Shown piece after piece: positions 9,669 through 18,524 of a DNA stretch of 64,000 nt; within the stretch, counting starts at the first letter, position 1; the number at the start of each line of letters is the position of its first letter. Below the pieces are notes generated by a model, which had not been told where the DNA came from, did no database searches, and saw only the letters and a program-made list of their open reading frames with translations. Origin of the DNA: Candidatus Brocadia pituitae (GTDB lineage: Bacteria > Planctomycetota > Brocadiia > Brocadiales > Brocadiaceae); assembly GCA_017347445.1 (NCBI GenBank), contig AP021856.1, positions 2,116,613 to 2,180,612 on the forward strand, given 5' to 3'. A program made the position numbers and the translations under genes.

Positions 9669-9703
9669 CTTAATCCCTCTTTGTTAAAGAGGAATTAAGG
9701 GGA
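9669..9703. repeat. Imperfect palindrome in acsA-FmdE intergenic region
   Basis: The arms CTTAATCCCTCTTT and TTAAAGAGGAATTAAG flank a very short loop, within C- and G-rich flanks. It can fold on either strand and could end acsA transcription, but there is no T-run. It looks like a dispersed palindromic element. Confidence 0.5.
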
Positions 9704-9772
9704 GGTGTAAAAATTTGCAAAAGAAGAAGATTTTTACAAGATAGTTTTTTATGTAAGGAGAAAGAGAGATCA

Positions 9773-10414
9773 ATGGAACAGACAAATTTTAATAAACCCT
9801 TTTTTAGCTCTGTAGAACCGATCAAGATGAAAGACCCTCTTGCTGTTGCACTGGGTGCGATGGACAAAAACGAGGCATTTGTGTTTACGTATACCGATGC
9901 CGTAAAACTTGCAGGACACTCGTGCCCGGCAGTTTCAGGTGCATACAAATTAACCCTTCTGGCGTTGAAAAGTTTATACGGAACTGAAATCCCGGTAAGG
10001 GGGCAGATAAAAGTGACGTTTAAAGGGGGGATTGATTATAAGGTAAATGGGCCGATATCGCAAGTTGTTACCTTAATTACCGGCGCTTCAGGCGAAAGCG
10101 GGTTCAAAGGACTGGGGGGAGGCAGATACAACAGGCACAATTTGCTTTCTTTTGATGGGACAAAACAGGCGGATGAAGACGCTGTGTGTACGGTGATATT
10201 TGAGAGAATGGACCGTAACAAAAAGATAGAAATTTCGTATAGCAATTACATGCTTCCTGCAAATCCTAAAATGGGTGACTTAATGCCACTGGCAGTCACC
10301 GGCAAGGGGAGTGATGCTGAGATAAAAGAATTTGGAGAACTATGGCATGAAAGGGTTAAGACTGTGCTGATGAATCCACCGGAAGGGATGTTTGTAATCA
10401 AAGAATTAAACTGA
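9773..10414 (+). CDS. FmdE-domain-like protein
   Basis: 213 residues resembling the N-terminal region of FmdE, the protein encoded with molybdenum formylmethanofuran dehydrogenase. The key motif is AGHSCPAVSGAYKL with His49 and Cys51, the conserved metal-binding pair of the family. A second conserved part is KGLGGGRYNRHN near 119-130. The zinc-ribbon tail of the classical protein is missing. No formylmethanofuran dehydrogenase genes are nearby, so the substrate is open; a metal- or pterin-related role is only a guess. AAGGAG lies about 12 bases upstream of the ATG. The gene stands alone between two intergenic regions. Confidence 0.7.
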   Translation: MEQTNFNKPFFSSVEPIKMKDPLAVALGAMDKNEAFVFTYTDAVKLAGHSCPAVSGAYKLTLLALKSLYGTEIPVRGQIKVTFKGGIDYKVNGPISQVVTLITGASGESGFKGLGGGRYNRHNLLSFDGTKQADEDAVCTVIFERMDRNKKIEISYSNYMLPANPKMGDLMPLAVTGKGSDAEIKEFGELWHERVKTVLMNPPEGMFVIKELN

Positions 10415-10483
10415 ATCCTACAAGTGGACAAAAAAACTTAAGAAGAGTTTTTTACATAGATTATTCGATACAAATATATATCT

Positions 10484-10510
10484 TGACGAAGAAATATTAA
10501 AATGTATAAT
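10484..10510 (+). promoter_or_regulatory. Putative sigma-70 promoter of the small exported protein
   Basis: TTGACG at 10484-10489 and a perfect TATAAT at 10505-10510, 15 bases apart. The spacing is slightly short, but both boxes are good. It leaves a leader of about 150 bases before the coding start at 10670. Confidence 0.55.
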
Positions 10511-10603
10511 GCTAATATTTGCTAACCAAAGGAAGAGACTTCATTATACTGCCTATTGCGAAAGGGGGTGGAACAGAAGGAGGGAATTTACAGGGGGGAC
10601 AAT

Positions 10604-10627
10604 ATGGTATTTATATTAAGACTTTAA
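10604..10627 (+). CDS. Possible 7-codon leader peptide
   Basis: ATG at 10604 follows AGGGGGGACAAT, a very strong ribosome site, and stops after seven codons (MVFILRL). It lies in the long leader of the next gene. It could be a translated leader peptide, or the purine-rich sequence may have another role. Existence as a gene is uncertain. Confidence 0.3.
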   Translation: MVFILRL

Positions 10628-10669
10628 GACAAGTAATATCAAACTATAGAAGAAAGGAGAGTGGGCGTT

Positions 10670-11014
10670 ATGTTTAAGAAGATATTTGCAGGTTTTTTGG
10701 GTGTTGCTTTGGTTGCAGGGATTGGTATGACAAGTGCTCAAGCATATCAGGTTAAACCAGCAAAATTATGGGTTACCGCAATTGCTATTGGTACACCTAT
10801 TGAAGGTGCGGAAATTAAGGTAGGTGATAATACCTGTACCACTGGAAAGAATGGTACCTGCGTGTTTGAACTAAAACCAGGTTCGTATGAAATCAGCGTG
10901 CATGAACATGGTGGTGCGAGTGCTCATACCAGCGTAAATCTTGAGGAACGAGACATACGGTTTATTTCTTTAGATTTAGGCTCATCTGCGCTTCATCCAA
11001 GCGGACATCACTAA
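10670..11014 (+). CDS. Small exported protein with carboxypeptidase-regulatory-like fold
   Basis: 114 residues. A textbook signal peptide (MFKKIFAGFLGVALVAG...) ends in AQA near residue 26. The mature domain reads as a small beta-sandwich of the carboxypeptidase regulatory/PEGA type: a GTPIEGAEIKVGDN strand pair, a single Cys pair (CTTGKNGTC) and GSYEISV. The tail is His-rich (LHPSGHH), which could bind a metal. AGGAGA lies about nine bases before the ATG at 10670; an upstream in-frame GTG at 10661 is less likely. Own promoter, long leader and strong terminator point to a highly expressed monocistronic gene. Function unknown; likely a structural or metal-handling envelope protein. Confidence 0.8.
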   Translation: MFKKIFAGFLGVALVAGIGMTSAQAYQVKPAKLWVTAIAIGTPIEGAEIKVGDNTCTTGKNGTCVFELKPGSYEISVHEHGGASAHTSVNLEERDIRFISLDLGSSALHPSGHH

Positions 11015-11059
11015 TCTGTGGTAAATAACTGAAGTTTCACCTGAAGTTTATTTGGGAAA

Positions 11060-11096
11060 GGCAGTTGTTAATCAAACATTAACAACTGCCTTTTTT
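11060..11096 (+). terminator. Rho-independent terminator
   Basis: Perfect 13-bp arms GGCAGTTGTTAAT and ATTAACAACTGCC around a 5-base loop, followed by six T. It ends the transcript of the small exported protein. Confidence 0.93.
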
Positions 11097-11327
11097 GTTG
11101 AAATTGATTTATTAATGGCTGATAACTACCAAATACCACCATTTTCTGCCTCCACCATTTTCACAAAGATACATATGATAGCCTTATGGTTTACCTATAT
11201 AGCAATATCCTAACTACTTGGGTGATTTATTGCTTAACCATGGAGTATAACATGGTGTTGGTATATTGATTGCTAGTTTATCAGCAACAAAACAATAAGT
11301 CGAAAAAGTTGGATGAAAGGGTAAAAG

Positions 11328-11792
11328 ATGTTTTCCAAAAAACATCATGAACGAACGGAAGGATCTGACGTTTCCCGGCAATTGCATGTCCGCACGAATA
11401 TCAGGAAGAGACGTAAAGGCGGAGTGAAAAAAAACAATACGTGGGGGGGATTCAACAATATTTTTGAAGCAATAACGGATCCCATCATGGTATTCGACAC
11501 GGAGTTTAAATTGATAAAAGTAAATAAGGCAGCAAAATATTTTTTTAGCGGGTACCCTGTGGGGAAAAAGTGTTTTTTTATGAAACATAAATTTGCCCTT
11601 GCCTGCAAAAATTGCCCAACTTGGTTAACCATCAAGACAGGTGTAACAACCACCAGCGAGATTTTAAAACCCCAAACGAGCACCCCGATCCTCTTGAAGA
11701 CATATCCTATTTTTAACAGACTCAAAAAAATTAAGGGTGTTGTATTGGTTGGCAGAGAAAGTAATGATGTGCCTATAAAACTGAAGAGATAA
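11328..11792 (+). CDS. Single PAS-domain protein with cysteine cluster
   Basis: 154 residues. After a basic, probably disordered N-terminus of about 38 residues comes one PAS fold (about 42-148), with the usual ITDPIMVFD start and a conserved N in VNKAA. In the middle, the segment CFFMKHKFALACKNC carries three cysteines, the last two as CxxxC-like spacing with a further Pro; this resembles PAS domains that hold a metal or act as thiol switches. There is no output domain. AAAGGG precedes the ATG by five bases. A sensory adaptor that works by protein contact is the best guess. Confidence 0.72.
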   Translation: MFSKKHHERTEGSDVSRQLHVRTNIRKRRKGGVKKNNTWGGFNNIFEAITDPIMVFDTEFKLIKVNKAAKYFFSGYPVGKKCFFMKHKFALACKNCPTWLTIKTGVTTTSEILKPQTSTPILLKTYPIFNRLKKIKGVVLVGRESNDVPIKLKR

Positions 11793-11802
11793 AAATGAGC
11801 TA

Positions 11803-11832
11803 TTGACGGAATGTATCTGAATTAGCTACAAT
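11803..11832 (+). promoter_or_regulatory. Putative sigma-70 promoter of the lipoprotein gene
   Basis: TTGACG at 11803-11808 and TACAAT at 11827-11832 with an 18-base spacer, 64 bases before the ATG at 11897. Each box has five of six consensus bases. Confidence 0.5.
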
Positions 11833-11896
11833 TATAACTCATGAGAAACCGTTGAAGAACAATAACCAATGCATTCCATAACACGAGGGGCCATTT

Positions 11897-12598
11897 ATGT
11901 ATTATCCTAAATCTATTTATGATAAATACGGATATGTTGTACTCTTTATGCTCGTCTTAACGGGCTGTTTAAGTGGTCAAAGACCACCGGTAATGATTTC
12001 TCCACAACTGGACAAAAGGGTTCACCAGGTATCACAATTACCTATGAATGTGGGTCTTTACATAGAACCTCATTTACGTAACTATGTTCAGGAAGCATCG
12101 ATAAAACAATATGAGGCTGGTGCACAGCTCTATACCTTCCCAAGCTTTGTTTTTCCTTTTGGCGAACCTCTTTCTTTGAAGATTGAAGAAATGTCAAAAA
12201 TTATATTTAAAAAGGTAACCCCACTCGATAATCTGCAAAATATGGCATCCGGAACGAATGAGTCTTTGGATGGAATTTTAACCGTCAGATTAAAGAATTC
12301 GGTTATAGATCTTTATATTGAACAATCGGTATGGAGGGCTATTGGACGACATAATCTTTCAATCACAGCAGCATTTACCGACCCAAGACTCAATAAAGTA
12401 TGGGAATCAGATATTGCCGTAGAGGGAAAAGGATTAGATTTTGTAACGAGCAGGGTAGAACAGGAATGGTGGGAGACGACAGGCCCGAGATTTGGTCCTG
12501 CTGTAGACGATTCAATCCAGCAGATAACCTATGAACTCGCAAAAAAAATTACTACGTCAAGGGAGATAGCTGATTATATCAGCAAATTAAAACAATAA
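11897..12598 (+). CDS. Outer-envelope lipoprotein of unknown function
   Basis: 233 residues with a lipobox LTGC (Cys at about 24), so the mature protein is predicted to be lipidated. The rest is a compact alpha/beta domain. The phrase MNVGLYIEPHLRNY and a later DGILTVRLKNSVIDLYI look like the alternating strands of small lipoproteins of the LptE or YajG kind, but I cannot assign a family. GAGGGG lies about six bases upstream of the ATG. The gene converges with the parvulin gene, only three bases separating the stops. Confidence 0.78.
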   Translation: MYYPKSIYDKYGYVVLFMLVLTGCLSGQRPPVMISPQLDKRVHQVSQLPMNVGLYIEPHLRNYVQEASIKQYEAGAQLYTFPSFVFPFGEPLSLKIEEMSKIIFKKVTPLDNLQNMASGTNESLDGILTVRLKNSVIDLYIEQSVWRAIGRHNLSITAAFTDPRLNKVWESDIAVEGKGLDFVTSRVEQEWWETTGPRFGPAVDDSIQQITYELAKKITTSREIADYISKLKQ

Positions 12599-12601
12599 AT
12601 A

Positions 12602-13531
12602 TTAGTTGTTAAAAACTATTGTGGCCTCATGACGAAGCTGATTTAGTAATGCGAGTATTTCCGTATCCAATGCCTCTAAACGAACCTTTTCCCGGACATC
12701 ATCAAAGCGAACCGGTGAACCTTCTTTTTTCTCGGTAACTTTTATCAGATGATAGCCATATTCCGTCTTAACCGGCCCGCTTAATTGACCTACCTTGAGC
12801 GAAAATGCAGTGTCCAAAAAAGATTTTGAGAAATTTCCCTTTCTCTGAATAAATCCTAAATCTCCTCCATTGTTCGCTGTGGGGCAGTCTGAATACTTTC
12901 GTGCAAGCTCCTCAAAAACTCCTCCCTGTTCGATTTCTTTCTTGATGTTTTTTATCTGTTCCAGTGCTTGTGCAAATTCTTTTTCCGACTTCATATTCCT
13001 TGTGTCAATAAGGATATGGCTCACTTTCACCGCCTCACCGTTAAAGACGCCTTGGTTCTCCTCGAAATATCTTTTCAATGCCGTATCGTCAAACTTTTTA
13101 AGGAAATATTTTTCCAGTGCGATAGAATATTTCATACTCCTTTTAAATTCATCTATATCAGAGCCGATAGAGGAGAGGATACGTTCCAGTGATGGAACAT
13201 CATCCTTCTTATCGCCCGAGATCGTATTTTTGATCTGCCTGATTTCTCTATCAATTTCCTCCGGGGTGACGATTAAACCCTGCTTATCAATGAATTCTTC
13301 TATCAAGATATCGGTAATCATTTGGTCGATAATTTCCTGTTTCATCGCGTCGAATGTTTCCTTGTTCTGGTTCGTAATGTTTTTCAGCTTACGTACTAAC
13401 ATTTCCTGCGTTATGGGTTTACCGTTTACCGTTACGATGATACTTTTAGGCTGCTCTTTTTCTGCAGAGCATATGCAGGGTTGCAAGCATGCTAAAAACA
13501 AACAGAGAAGAGACGCTACTCGTCTATTCAT
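12602..13531 (-). CDS. SurA/PpiC-type peptidyl-prolyl isomerase
   Basis: Counting from ATG 13531: a signal peptide (MNRRVASLLCLFLACLQPCIC), an N-terminal SurA-like helical chaperone region, then one parvulin rotamase domain with VSHILIDTR, CPTANNGGDLGFIQRKG and YGYHLIKV. It should help fold exported proteins. This start has AAAGGA six bases upstream and overlaps the end of the response-regulator gene by eight bases, so the two are translationally coupled. A longer frame reaching 13669 lies inside the regulator gene and is rejected. Coupling to a two-component system suggests that envelope stress or export load controls it. Confidence 0.9.
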   Translation of the reverse strand: MNRRVASLLCLFLACLQPCICSAEKEQPKSIIVTVNGKPITQEMLVRKLKNITNQNKETFDAMKQEIIDQMITDILIEEFIDKQGLIVTPEEIDREIRQIKNTISGDKKDDVPSLERILSSIGSDIDEFKRSMKYSIALEKYFLKKFDDTALKRYFEENQGVFNGEAVKVSHILIDTRNMKSEKEFAQALEQIKNIKKEIEQGGVFEELARKYSDCPTANNGGDLGFIQRKGNFSKSFLDTAFSLKVGQLSGPVKTEYGYHLIKVTEKKEGSPVRFDDVREKVRLEALDTEILALLNQLRHEATIVFNN

Positions 13532-14924
13532 GACAATTCCTTTCTTTTGTAATTCGAAGTTCCCGGATTTTTTGCTGGAGGTTTTGGCGGTGCATATCGA
13601 GCGCTTCAGCAGCACGGCTAATATTTCCGTTACATTCTTCCAGTTTTTTTTGTATGAAATCACGTTCAAAATTTTCTATCAACATCTTTTTTGCATCCCG
13701 GAACGAAAGGTTGTAATCAATATTTTTTAGTGGCAGGGAACTGTTTTCGGGATGTATTATTTCGTCTGGCAGGTCTGTTATCGTAAGGATTTCGTGATCA
13801 GAAAGTACAACGGCGCTCTCAATGGCGTTTTTCAGTTGGCGCACATTGCCTGGCCAATCATACGATACTAAACACTTCATTGCTTCAGGAGTGACCGATA
13901 TGATTTGTTTCTGATGTTTTTCAGAAAAATGATGTAAAAAGCGATTTGCCAACAATAGAATATCTTCCTTCCGGTGTCTCAGAGGTGGGAGCTTTATGCT
14001 TACCACCTTGATCCGATAGTACAGGTCTTCACGAAACCTGTTTTCCTCAATTTCTTCTTCCAGGTCACGATGGGTAGCACTGATAATACGAACATCCACG
14101 GTAAGTGTTTCATTACCGCCAAGGCGTTCAAATTGTTGTTCCTGCAATACGCGAAGGAGTTTTGACTGGGTGCTGATGCTCATATCTCCGATTTCATCGA
14201 GAAATATTGTTCCTTTGTTTGCCAGCTCGAATTTCCCAGATCGTCTCTCTGCAGCGCCGGTGAATGCACCTTTTTCATGTCCAAAGAGTTCACTTTCGAT
14301 CAGGGTCTCCGGCACTGCGGCGCAATTCATAATTATAAGCGATTCATTCCTGCGCTTGCTGCGCCGGTGGATTTCACGGGCCACGAGTTCTTTTCCGCTG
14401 CCACTTTCACCTTGAATAAGCACCGTAACGTCTGTTGTGCCGACCTTTTCAATCTTATCGAAGACCTCCTTCATGGCTTCACTTTGGCCGATGAGTTCTC
14501 CCATGCCTTCCAACCGGCCAATTTCAAGACGAAGTCTGGCATTTTCCGCCTGTAAAACGAGGCGTTCAAAGGCGTTTTTTGCAATAATGCGAAGTTCGTC
14601 AATTTCAAAGGGTTTTGCAATATAATCATACGCGCCCTTTTTCATGGCCTCAACAGCAATTTTTTCAGAACCGTAAGCAGTAACAATAACGACGAGAGGG
14701 GGATTCTGTATGGCGTTGATCATTTCTAGGGTTTTCATGCCATCGAGCTGAGGCATATTGATATCTAAAAGTACAAGGGCGGGATGCAGGGTCTTGATCA
14801 CCTGGAGCGCCTCAGAGCCATCTTTTGCCTCATATACCTGATAGTTATCTTTCAGAAGTATCTTTTTCACCCCGTAGCGCGCGGCTTTTTCATCGTCAAC
14901 TATTAATACGGATGGTTTGAACAT
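13524..14924 (-). CDS. Sigma-54-dependent response regulator, NtrC family
   Basis: Receiver domain with phosphoacceptor Asp54 (in LLDINMPQLDG), AAA+ domain with GESGSGKE Walker A, the sigma-54-contact loop GAFTGA, FLDEIGDM Walker B, and a Fis-type helix-turn-helix at the C-terminus (NISRAAEALDMHRQNLQQ). It activates sigma-54 promoters when phosphorylated, presumably by the kinase encoded just upstream. The start chosen is ATG 14924, which fits the receiver start; ATG 14954 gives ten extra residues. The kinase stop is at 14929, so the genes are coupled. A good sigma-54 promoter at 39773-39788 in this window is a possible target. Confidence 0.93.
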   Translation of the reverse strand: MFKPSVLIVDDEKAARYGVKKILLKDNYQVYEAKDGSEALQVIKTLHPALVLLDINMPQLDGMKTLEMINAIQNPPLVVIVTAYGSEKIAVEAMKKGAYDYIAKPFEIDELRIIAKNAFERLVLQAENARLRLEIGRLEGMGELIGQSEAMKEVFDKIEKVGTTDVTVLIQGESGSGKELVAREIHRRSKRRNESLIIMNCAAVPETLIESELFGHEKGAFTGAAERRSGKFELANKGTIFLDEIGDMSISTQSKLLRVLQEQQFERLGGNETLTVDVRIISATHRDLEEEIEENRFREDLYYRIKVVSIKLPPLRHRKEDILLLANRFLHHFSEKHQKQIISVTPEAMKCLVSYDWPGNVRQLKNAIESAVVLSDHEILTITDLPDEIIHPENSSLPLKNIDYNLSFRDAKKMLIENFERDFIQKKLEECNGNISRAAEALDMHRQNLQQKIRELRITKERNCHE

Positions 14925-14928
14925 TGTT

Positions 14929-17043
14929 TCAGATTTGCATGAATTCCGGTTCATAAAAAGGAAAGCTTATTACAAATGACGCGCCTTGCCCATTACCTTT
15001 TACATCAATGGTGGCTTCCATGTCTTCGAGTTTTTTCTTTACAATCGAAAGGCCCAAACCCGTTCCCGTTTGCTTTGTGGTATAAAAGGGTTCGAATATT
15101 TTCTGAACCGATTCCTGGGGTATGCCAGGGCCGGTATCAGCTACCGTTACCTGAATCGTCTGACTTTCTGGCTGAAAGTGGGCAAGAATATGTATTTCCC
15201 CACCGGATGGCATTGCCTGAATGGCGTTAAGGAACAGATTAAAGAAGATCTCTTTTAATGCCCCCTCATCGGCAGTAAGTGCGGGGAGATCAGAGGGTAT
15301 GTGGGACATGGTCGTAATTTTATTCTGTTTTGCTTCATGATTGAGCACCACAAGGGTTGAATGAATAACTGACCCAATCCTGACACTGGTTTTTGTGTCG
15401 CTGCCTGGTTTTGCAAATTGCAGCAATTGGTTGACAACTTTTGTCAGACGATCTATTTCGTCCACGATGATTGCGAGATCCTCCTGTAAATGATCATTTT
15501 TTCTTATATCTTCTCGCATAACCTGTACAATGGCTTTAATCGAACTCAGTGGGTTCTTCACCTCATGAGCTACGCTGGTGGAGAGACGTCCAAGGCTGGA
15601 TAATTTTTCATTTTCATACATTTTCCGCTCCAGGGCAAGTTTCTCCTCAATAATCTTTGACTTTTCAACCGCAGAACCAATTTCATTGGCAATAATCATC
15701 AATTGATCCAAATTATCAGAAGCAATTTGCATAACTCTCTTTGCTCGTCCCAGGCTCAAAAGACCAGTGAGTTTTCGATTGACAAAGATTGGGAAAATGA
15801 AAATTGCATCAAGCAGCCTCATTTCATTTATGACAGAAACATCTTTTACCTCATAGCGGTTCAGCACAATAAATTCTCCATGGGCAAAAAACTGTATGAT
15901 GTGATAGATGTTTCCCAAAGAAATGGGTACATATCGTTTGTCCCCAATAATTTGAATCCGTTCACTCTTAAAAAGCAGAAGGTTTGTGGTTTTGATCGCT
16001 GTAGCTTTTTGAATGGATTCAACGACATGTTTAAGCAATTTTGTGAAATGAATGAGGGGATCGGTACTAATAACGTGGCTCAGTTCGTTTAAGAGATATT
16101 CACTATCAATCGTACGATAAAACATTAGTTTTCTTAAAAGCCTTTGTATCATCTCCCTGAGCGTGGGAAACCAGAATACCAGGTTAATAACAAAGACCGC
16201 CTCTAATATCTTTGCATTTACCAGATACTGGCGCTCCAGATACTTAGTGAGTTGTTTGATGCCGAAGTAATAGAGACAAATTAAGATAAGAGTGAGAAAT
16301 GAATAAAAGGCACTGCGCCGGAGGACAAACTCCATATAATTATAACGGTATACATAATAGGCAAAGATAATACTGGGGAAGATAGATGATAACATGGAGA
16401 CCAGCACCAGATAATCACCTGCATAGGGGATCCTATTGCCGTTCAGAAGTGCCGTAAACCCGATAAAAACAGCAATGATCGTCACTACCCAAAAGATCGC
16501 CAGATGAAATTTGCGTTCTTCCTTTTCATCTCCCATTTTCGAAACCCATCGGGAAATCCCCGCAGAAATGAACAGCGAAAGGATCAACCAACATACAAAA
16601 GGTTTTACATAATGAATCGCAGGAGTTGGCAAAGAGGAATCTGATAGCTCGATAAAGTTTTTTATCACTCTTAAAAAAGGAACAACAGGAAGATAAATAC
16701 CTATGATAATAAGCCGTTGCAAAGATTTTTTGATATGAGGGTTGTTCTCAAAAAGGAAGGAAACAGCCGTATGGAGCAACAAACTGGGCATGAACCCAAT
16801 CCCTGCGTAGGAGATTGCATCAGCGATAAAATTTACCGAGAACAGGCTTTTCCGAAATAAGAGAAAGCTGAAGAGGGAAACCGTATTTCCGAAGTGCCAC
16901 ATCGCCACACTGATGACAAGAAAGAGGAAGATGAATTCGCCTTTTGTCTTGTGCTTTCGTTGCACAATAAGGATCGAGAGCACGATGTGCAGAATTGTGC
17001 CCAGAATGAAGCCGATAAGCGATATAATTTCGTAGAGCTGCAT
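14929..17043 (-). CDS. Multi-TM sensor histidine kinase
   Basis: 704 residues. About eight hydrophobic helices fill residues 5-295, resembling the 7TM histidine-kinase N-terminal region. A GAF-like domain follows (about 325-460), then HisKA with His493 in VAHEVKNPLSS, and HATPase_c with N-box Asn606, DTGPGIP and GTGLGLS. It is the partner of the NtrC-type regulator encoded directly downstream. The architecture (many TM helices, GAF, kinase, paired with a sigma-54 activator) is the same as that of PrsK/PrsR, the pair linked to PEP-CTERM/exosortase systems in other bacteria; a true orthology cannot be shown from sequence reading alone. Confidence 0.92.
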   Translation of the reverse strand: MQLYEIISLIGFILGTILHIVLSILIVQRKHKTKGEFIFLFLVISVAMWHFGNTVSLFSFLLFRKSLFSVNFIADAISYAGIGFMPSLLLHTAVSFLFENNPHIKKSLQRLIIIGIYLPVVPFLRVIKNFIELSDSSLPTPAIHYVKPFVCWLILSLFISAGISRWVSKMGDEKEERKFHLAIFWVVTIIAVFIGFTALLNGNRIPYAGDYLVLVSMLSSIFPSIIFAYYVYRYNYMEFVLRRSAFYSFLTLILICLYYFGIKQLTKYLERQYLVNAKILEAVFVINLVFWFPTLREMIQRLLRKLMFYRTIDSEYLLNELSHVISTDPLIHFTKLLKHVVESIQKATAIKTTNLLLFKSERIQIIGDKRYVPISLGNIYHIIQFFAHGEFIVLNRYEVKDVSVINEMRLLDAIFIFPIFVNRKLTGLLSLGRAKRVMQIASDNLDQLMIIANEIGSAVEKSKIIEEKLALERKMYENEKLSSLGRLSTSVAHEVKNPLSSIKAIVQVMREDIRKNDHLQEDLAIIVDEIDRLTKVVNQLLQFAKPGSDTKTSVRIGSVIHSTLVVLNHEAKQNKITTMSHIPSDLPALTADEGALKEIFFNLFLNAIQAMPSGGEIHILAHFQPESQTIQVTVADTGPGIPQESVQKIFEPFYTTKQTGTGLGLSIVKKKLEDMEATIDVKGNGQGASFVISFPFYEPEFMQI

Positions 17044-17699
17044 ACAACGAAACGGTTTCTTGGTTCCTCAACAAAAGGTTTTTACATAACAGGTAGCAAA
17101 TATCCAGGAAGTACGGGTCTGGAGTCAGAAAAATAAGGTCTTGCAAAATTGTCTCTGTTTCCAGTCAAGCGGTTCTGTAATTTAATGTATAGGGATTTCA
17201 ATCACCTCCATAATCTACCCGTTTACGGGGGCGGCAGGGAGAGGAAAGTCACCAAAGGCCTAATTAATAATATTGGTGTAAAAAGTTACTGTCAATAGAA
17301 AAACCAGATCCTTTTCAAAGAGCTAATTTCATCGATAAAAACAGAAAGATTCATAACGATTTAGTTTTTAGAAAATTTCCAATAATTGTAATATTTATTG
17401 TACAGGGTAGGGGAGAAGCATTTGCCCGTTTAGGTGTAAATGCGTTCAAGACAATTTTAGCAAATGCTTCGCCTTTACTTTTTCAAAAGACTAAATTGTT
17501 TCAAAGATTTTATGATACCATAAAGCCACTAAACACGGTATGTTTAAAAATTTACACGGCGATGAGCCAGTCATAGGACGAAAAAAATCCGGAAAAATAA
17601 CGCACAAGACAAAAAGATATAGAATTATAGGGAATGAAAATGCTAAGATATGCGTGTAATGATTATACCGATAAGACCAGAGGGGAGAAAACAGGGAAA
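17044..17699. other. Intergenic region between divergent genes, with one dispersed repeat
   Basis: About 650 bases separating the histidine kinase from proC. It contains a repeat copy at 17193-17243 (separate entry), AT-rich sequence that should hold both promoters, and no convincing gene. Confidence 0.5.
17193..17243 (-). repeat. Dispersed repeat, copy 1
   Basis: Read on the minus strand this has CCCCCGTAAACGG followed after about 15 bases by GATTGAAAT. The same two blocks in the same order occur at 63464-63500 on the plus strand, roughly 75% identical overall. No coding capacity. Confidence 0.45.
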
Positions 17700-18524
17700 A
17701 TGTCCCTTATGTTAAAAGAAAAGATCGGCTTTATTGGCGGTGGAAAGATGGCAGAGGCGGTCTGCAGAAGTCTTATTGATATCAAGCTGAGTGAACCAAA
17801 CCGTATTATGGTCAGCGATGTTCTGTCAGAACGATGCAGCCTTTTAAGTCAGGCGACTGGTATACAGACTACGCAAAATAACAAGGACGTGGCCTCCTTT
17901 GCTGATATTATTATTTGCGCGGTAAAACCACACATGATGAACGAGATACTGAATGATTTAAAAAACAGTATCATCCAACGACATTTAGTGGTATCGATAG
18001 CCGCAGGCATATCGTTGCGATTTATTGAATCCAGGCTGCAGACGGGCACTCGGGTTATCCGGGTAATGCCGAATACCCCCTGCCTGGTTGGCCTGTCAGC
18101 AACGGCATTTGCTTTGGGTCAGCATGCTACTCATGCAGACGGACAATTGGTATTCACCATATTTAATTCCGTTGGGAAGGCGTTTCAACTGGACGAAAAA
18201 TATTTGGATGCTGTGACAGGCCTGAGTGGAAGCGGACCTGCATACGTATACCTGTTTGTTGAGGCATTATCTGATGGAGGTGTCTGGATGGGATTGCCGA
18301 GGGACATCGCCACTATTCTTGCGGCGCAAACCGTGCTTGGGGCTGCAAAGATGGTGTTGGAAACGGGACAGCATCCGGCCCAGCTTAAGGATGCCGTAAC
18401 CTCACCGGGAGGCACAACGATTGAAGGAATAAGCGCATTAGAAGATGGCGGATTCAGGGCGGCCGTTATCAACGCTGTCGCGGCTGCAACGTTAAAATCA
18501 AAGAAATTGGGAGAACTATCATAA
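17700..18524 (+). CDS. proC: Pyrroline-5-carboxylate reductase
   Basis: Last step of proline synthesis: NAD(P)H-dependent reduction of pyrroline-5-carboxylate, in the cytoplasm. The N-terminal Rossmann motif is IGFIGGGKMAEAV. Conserved segments VIRVMPNTPCLVG, GLSGSGPAYVYLFVEALSDGG and the signature VTSPGGTTIEGI near the C-terminus are complete. Starting at ATG 17700 gives 274 residues, the normal length, and GGGA/AGGGGAG lie upstream. In-frame ATGs at 17634 and 17640 would add a 20-residue Arg/Lys-rich extension; 17640 also has an acceptable ribosome site, so the start is not certain. The stop abuts the transketolase ATG, so both are one operon. Confidence 0.94.
   Translation: MSLMLKEKIGFIGGGKMAEAVCRSLIDIKLSEPNRIMVSDVLSERCSLLSQATGIQTTQNNKDVASFADIIICAVKPHMMNEILNDLKNSIIQRHLVVSIAAGISLRFIESRLQTGTRVIRVMPNTPCLVGLSATAFALGQHATHADGQLVFTIFNSVGKAFQLDEKYLDAVTGLSGSGPAYVYLFVEALSDGGVWMGLPRDIATILAAQTVLGAAKMVLETGQHPAQLKDAVTSPGGTTIEGISALEDGGFRAAVINAVAAATLKSKKLGELS

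Noticed and set aside
13532..13669. 46-residue extension of the parvulin protein
   Set aside because: It overlaps the end of the response-regulator gene, whereas ATG 13531 has AAAGGA and starts a signal peptide.
12870..13730. 286-codon plus-strand frame
   Set aside because: It is antisense to the parvulin and regulator genes, Phe/Ser/Ile-rich as expected for a shadow frame, and has no ribosome site.
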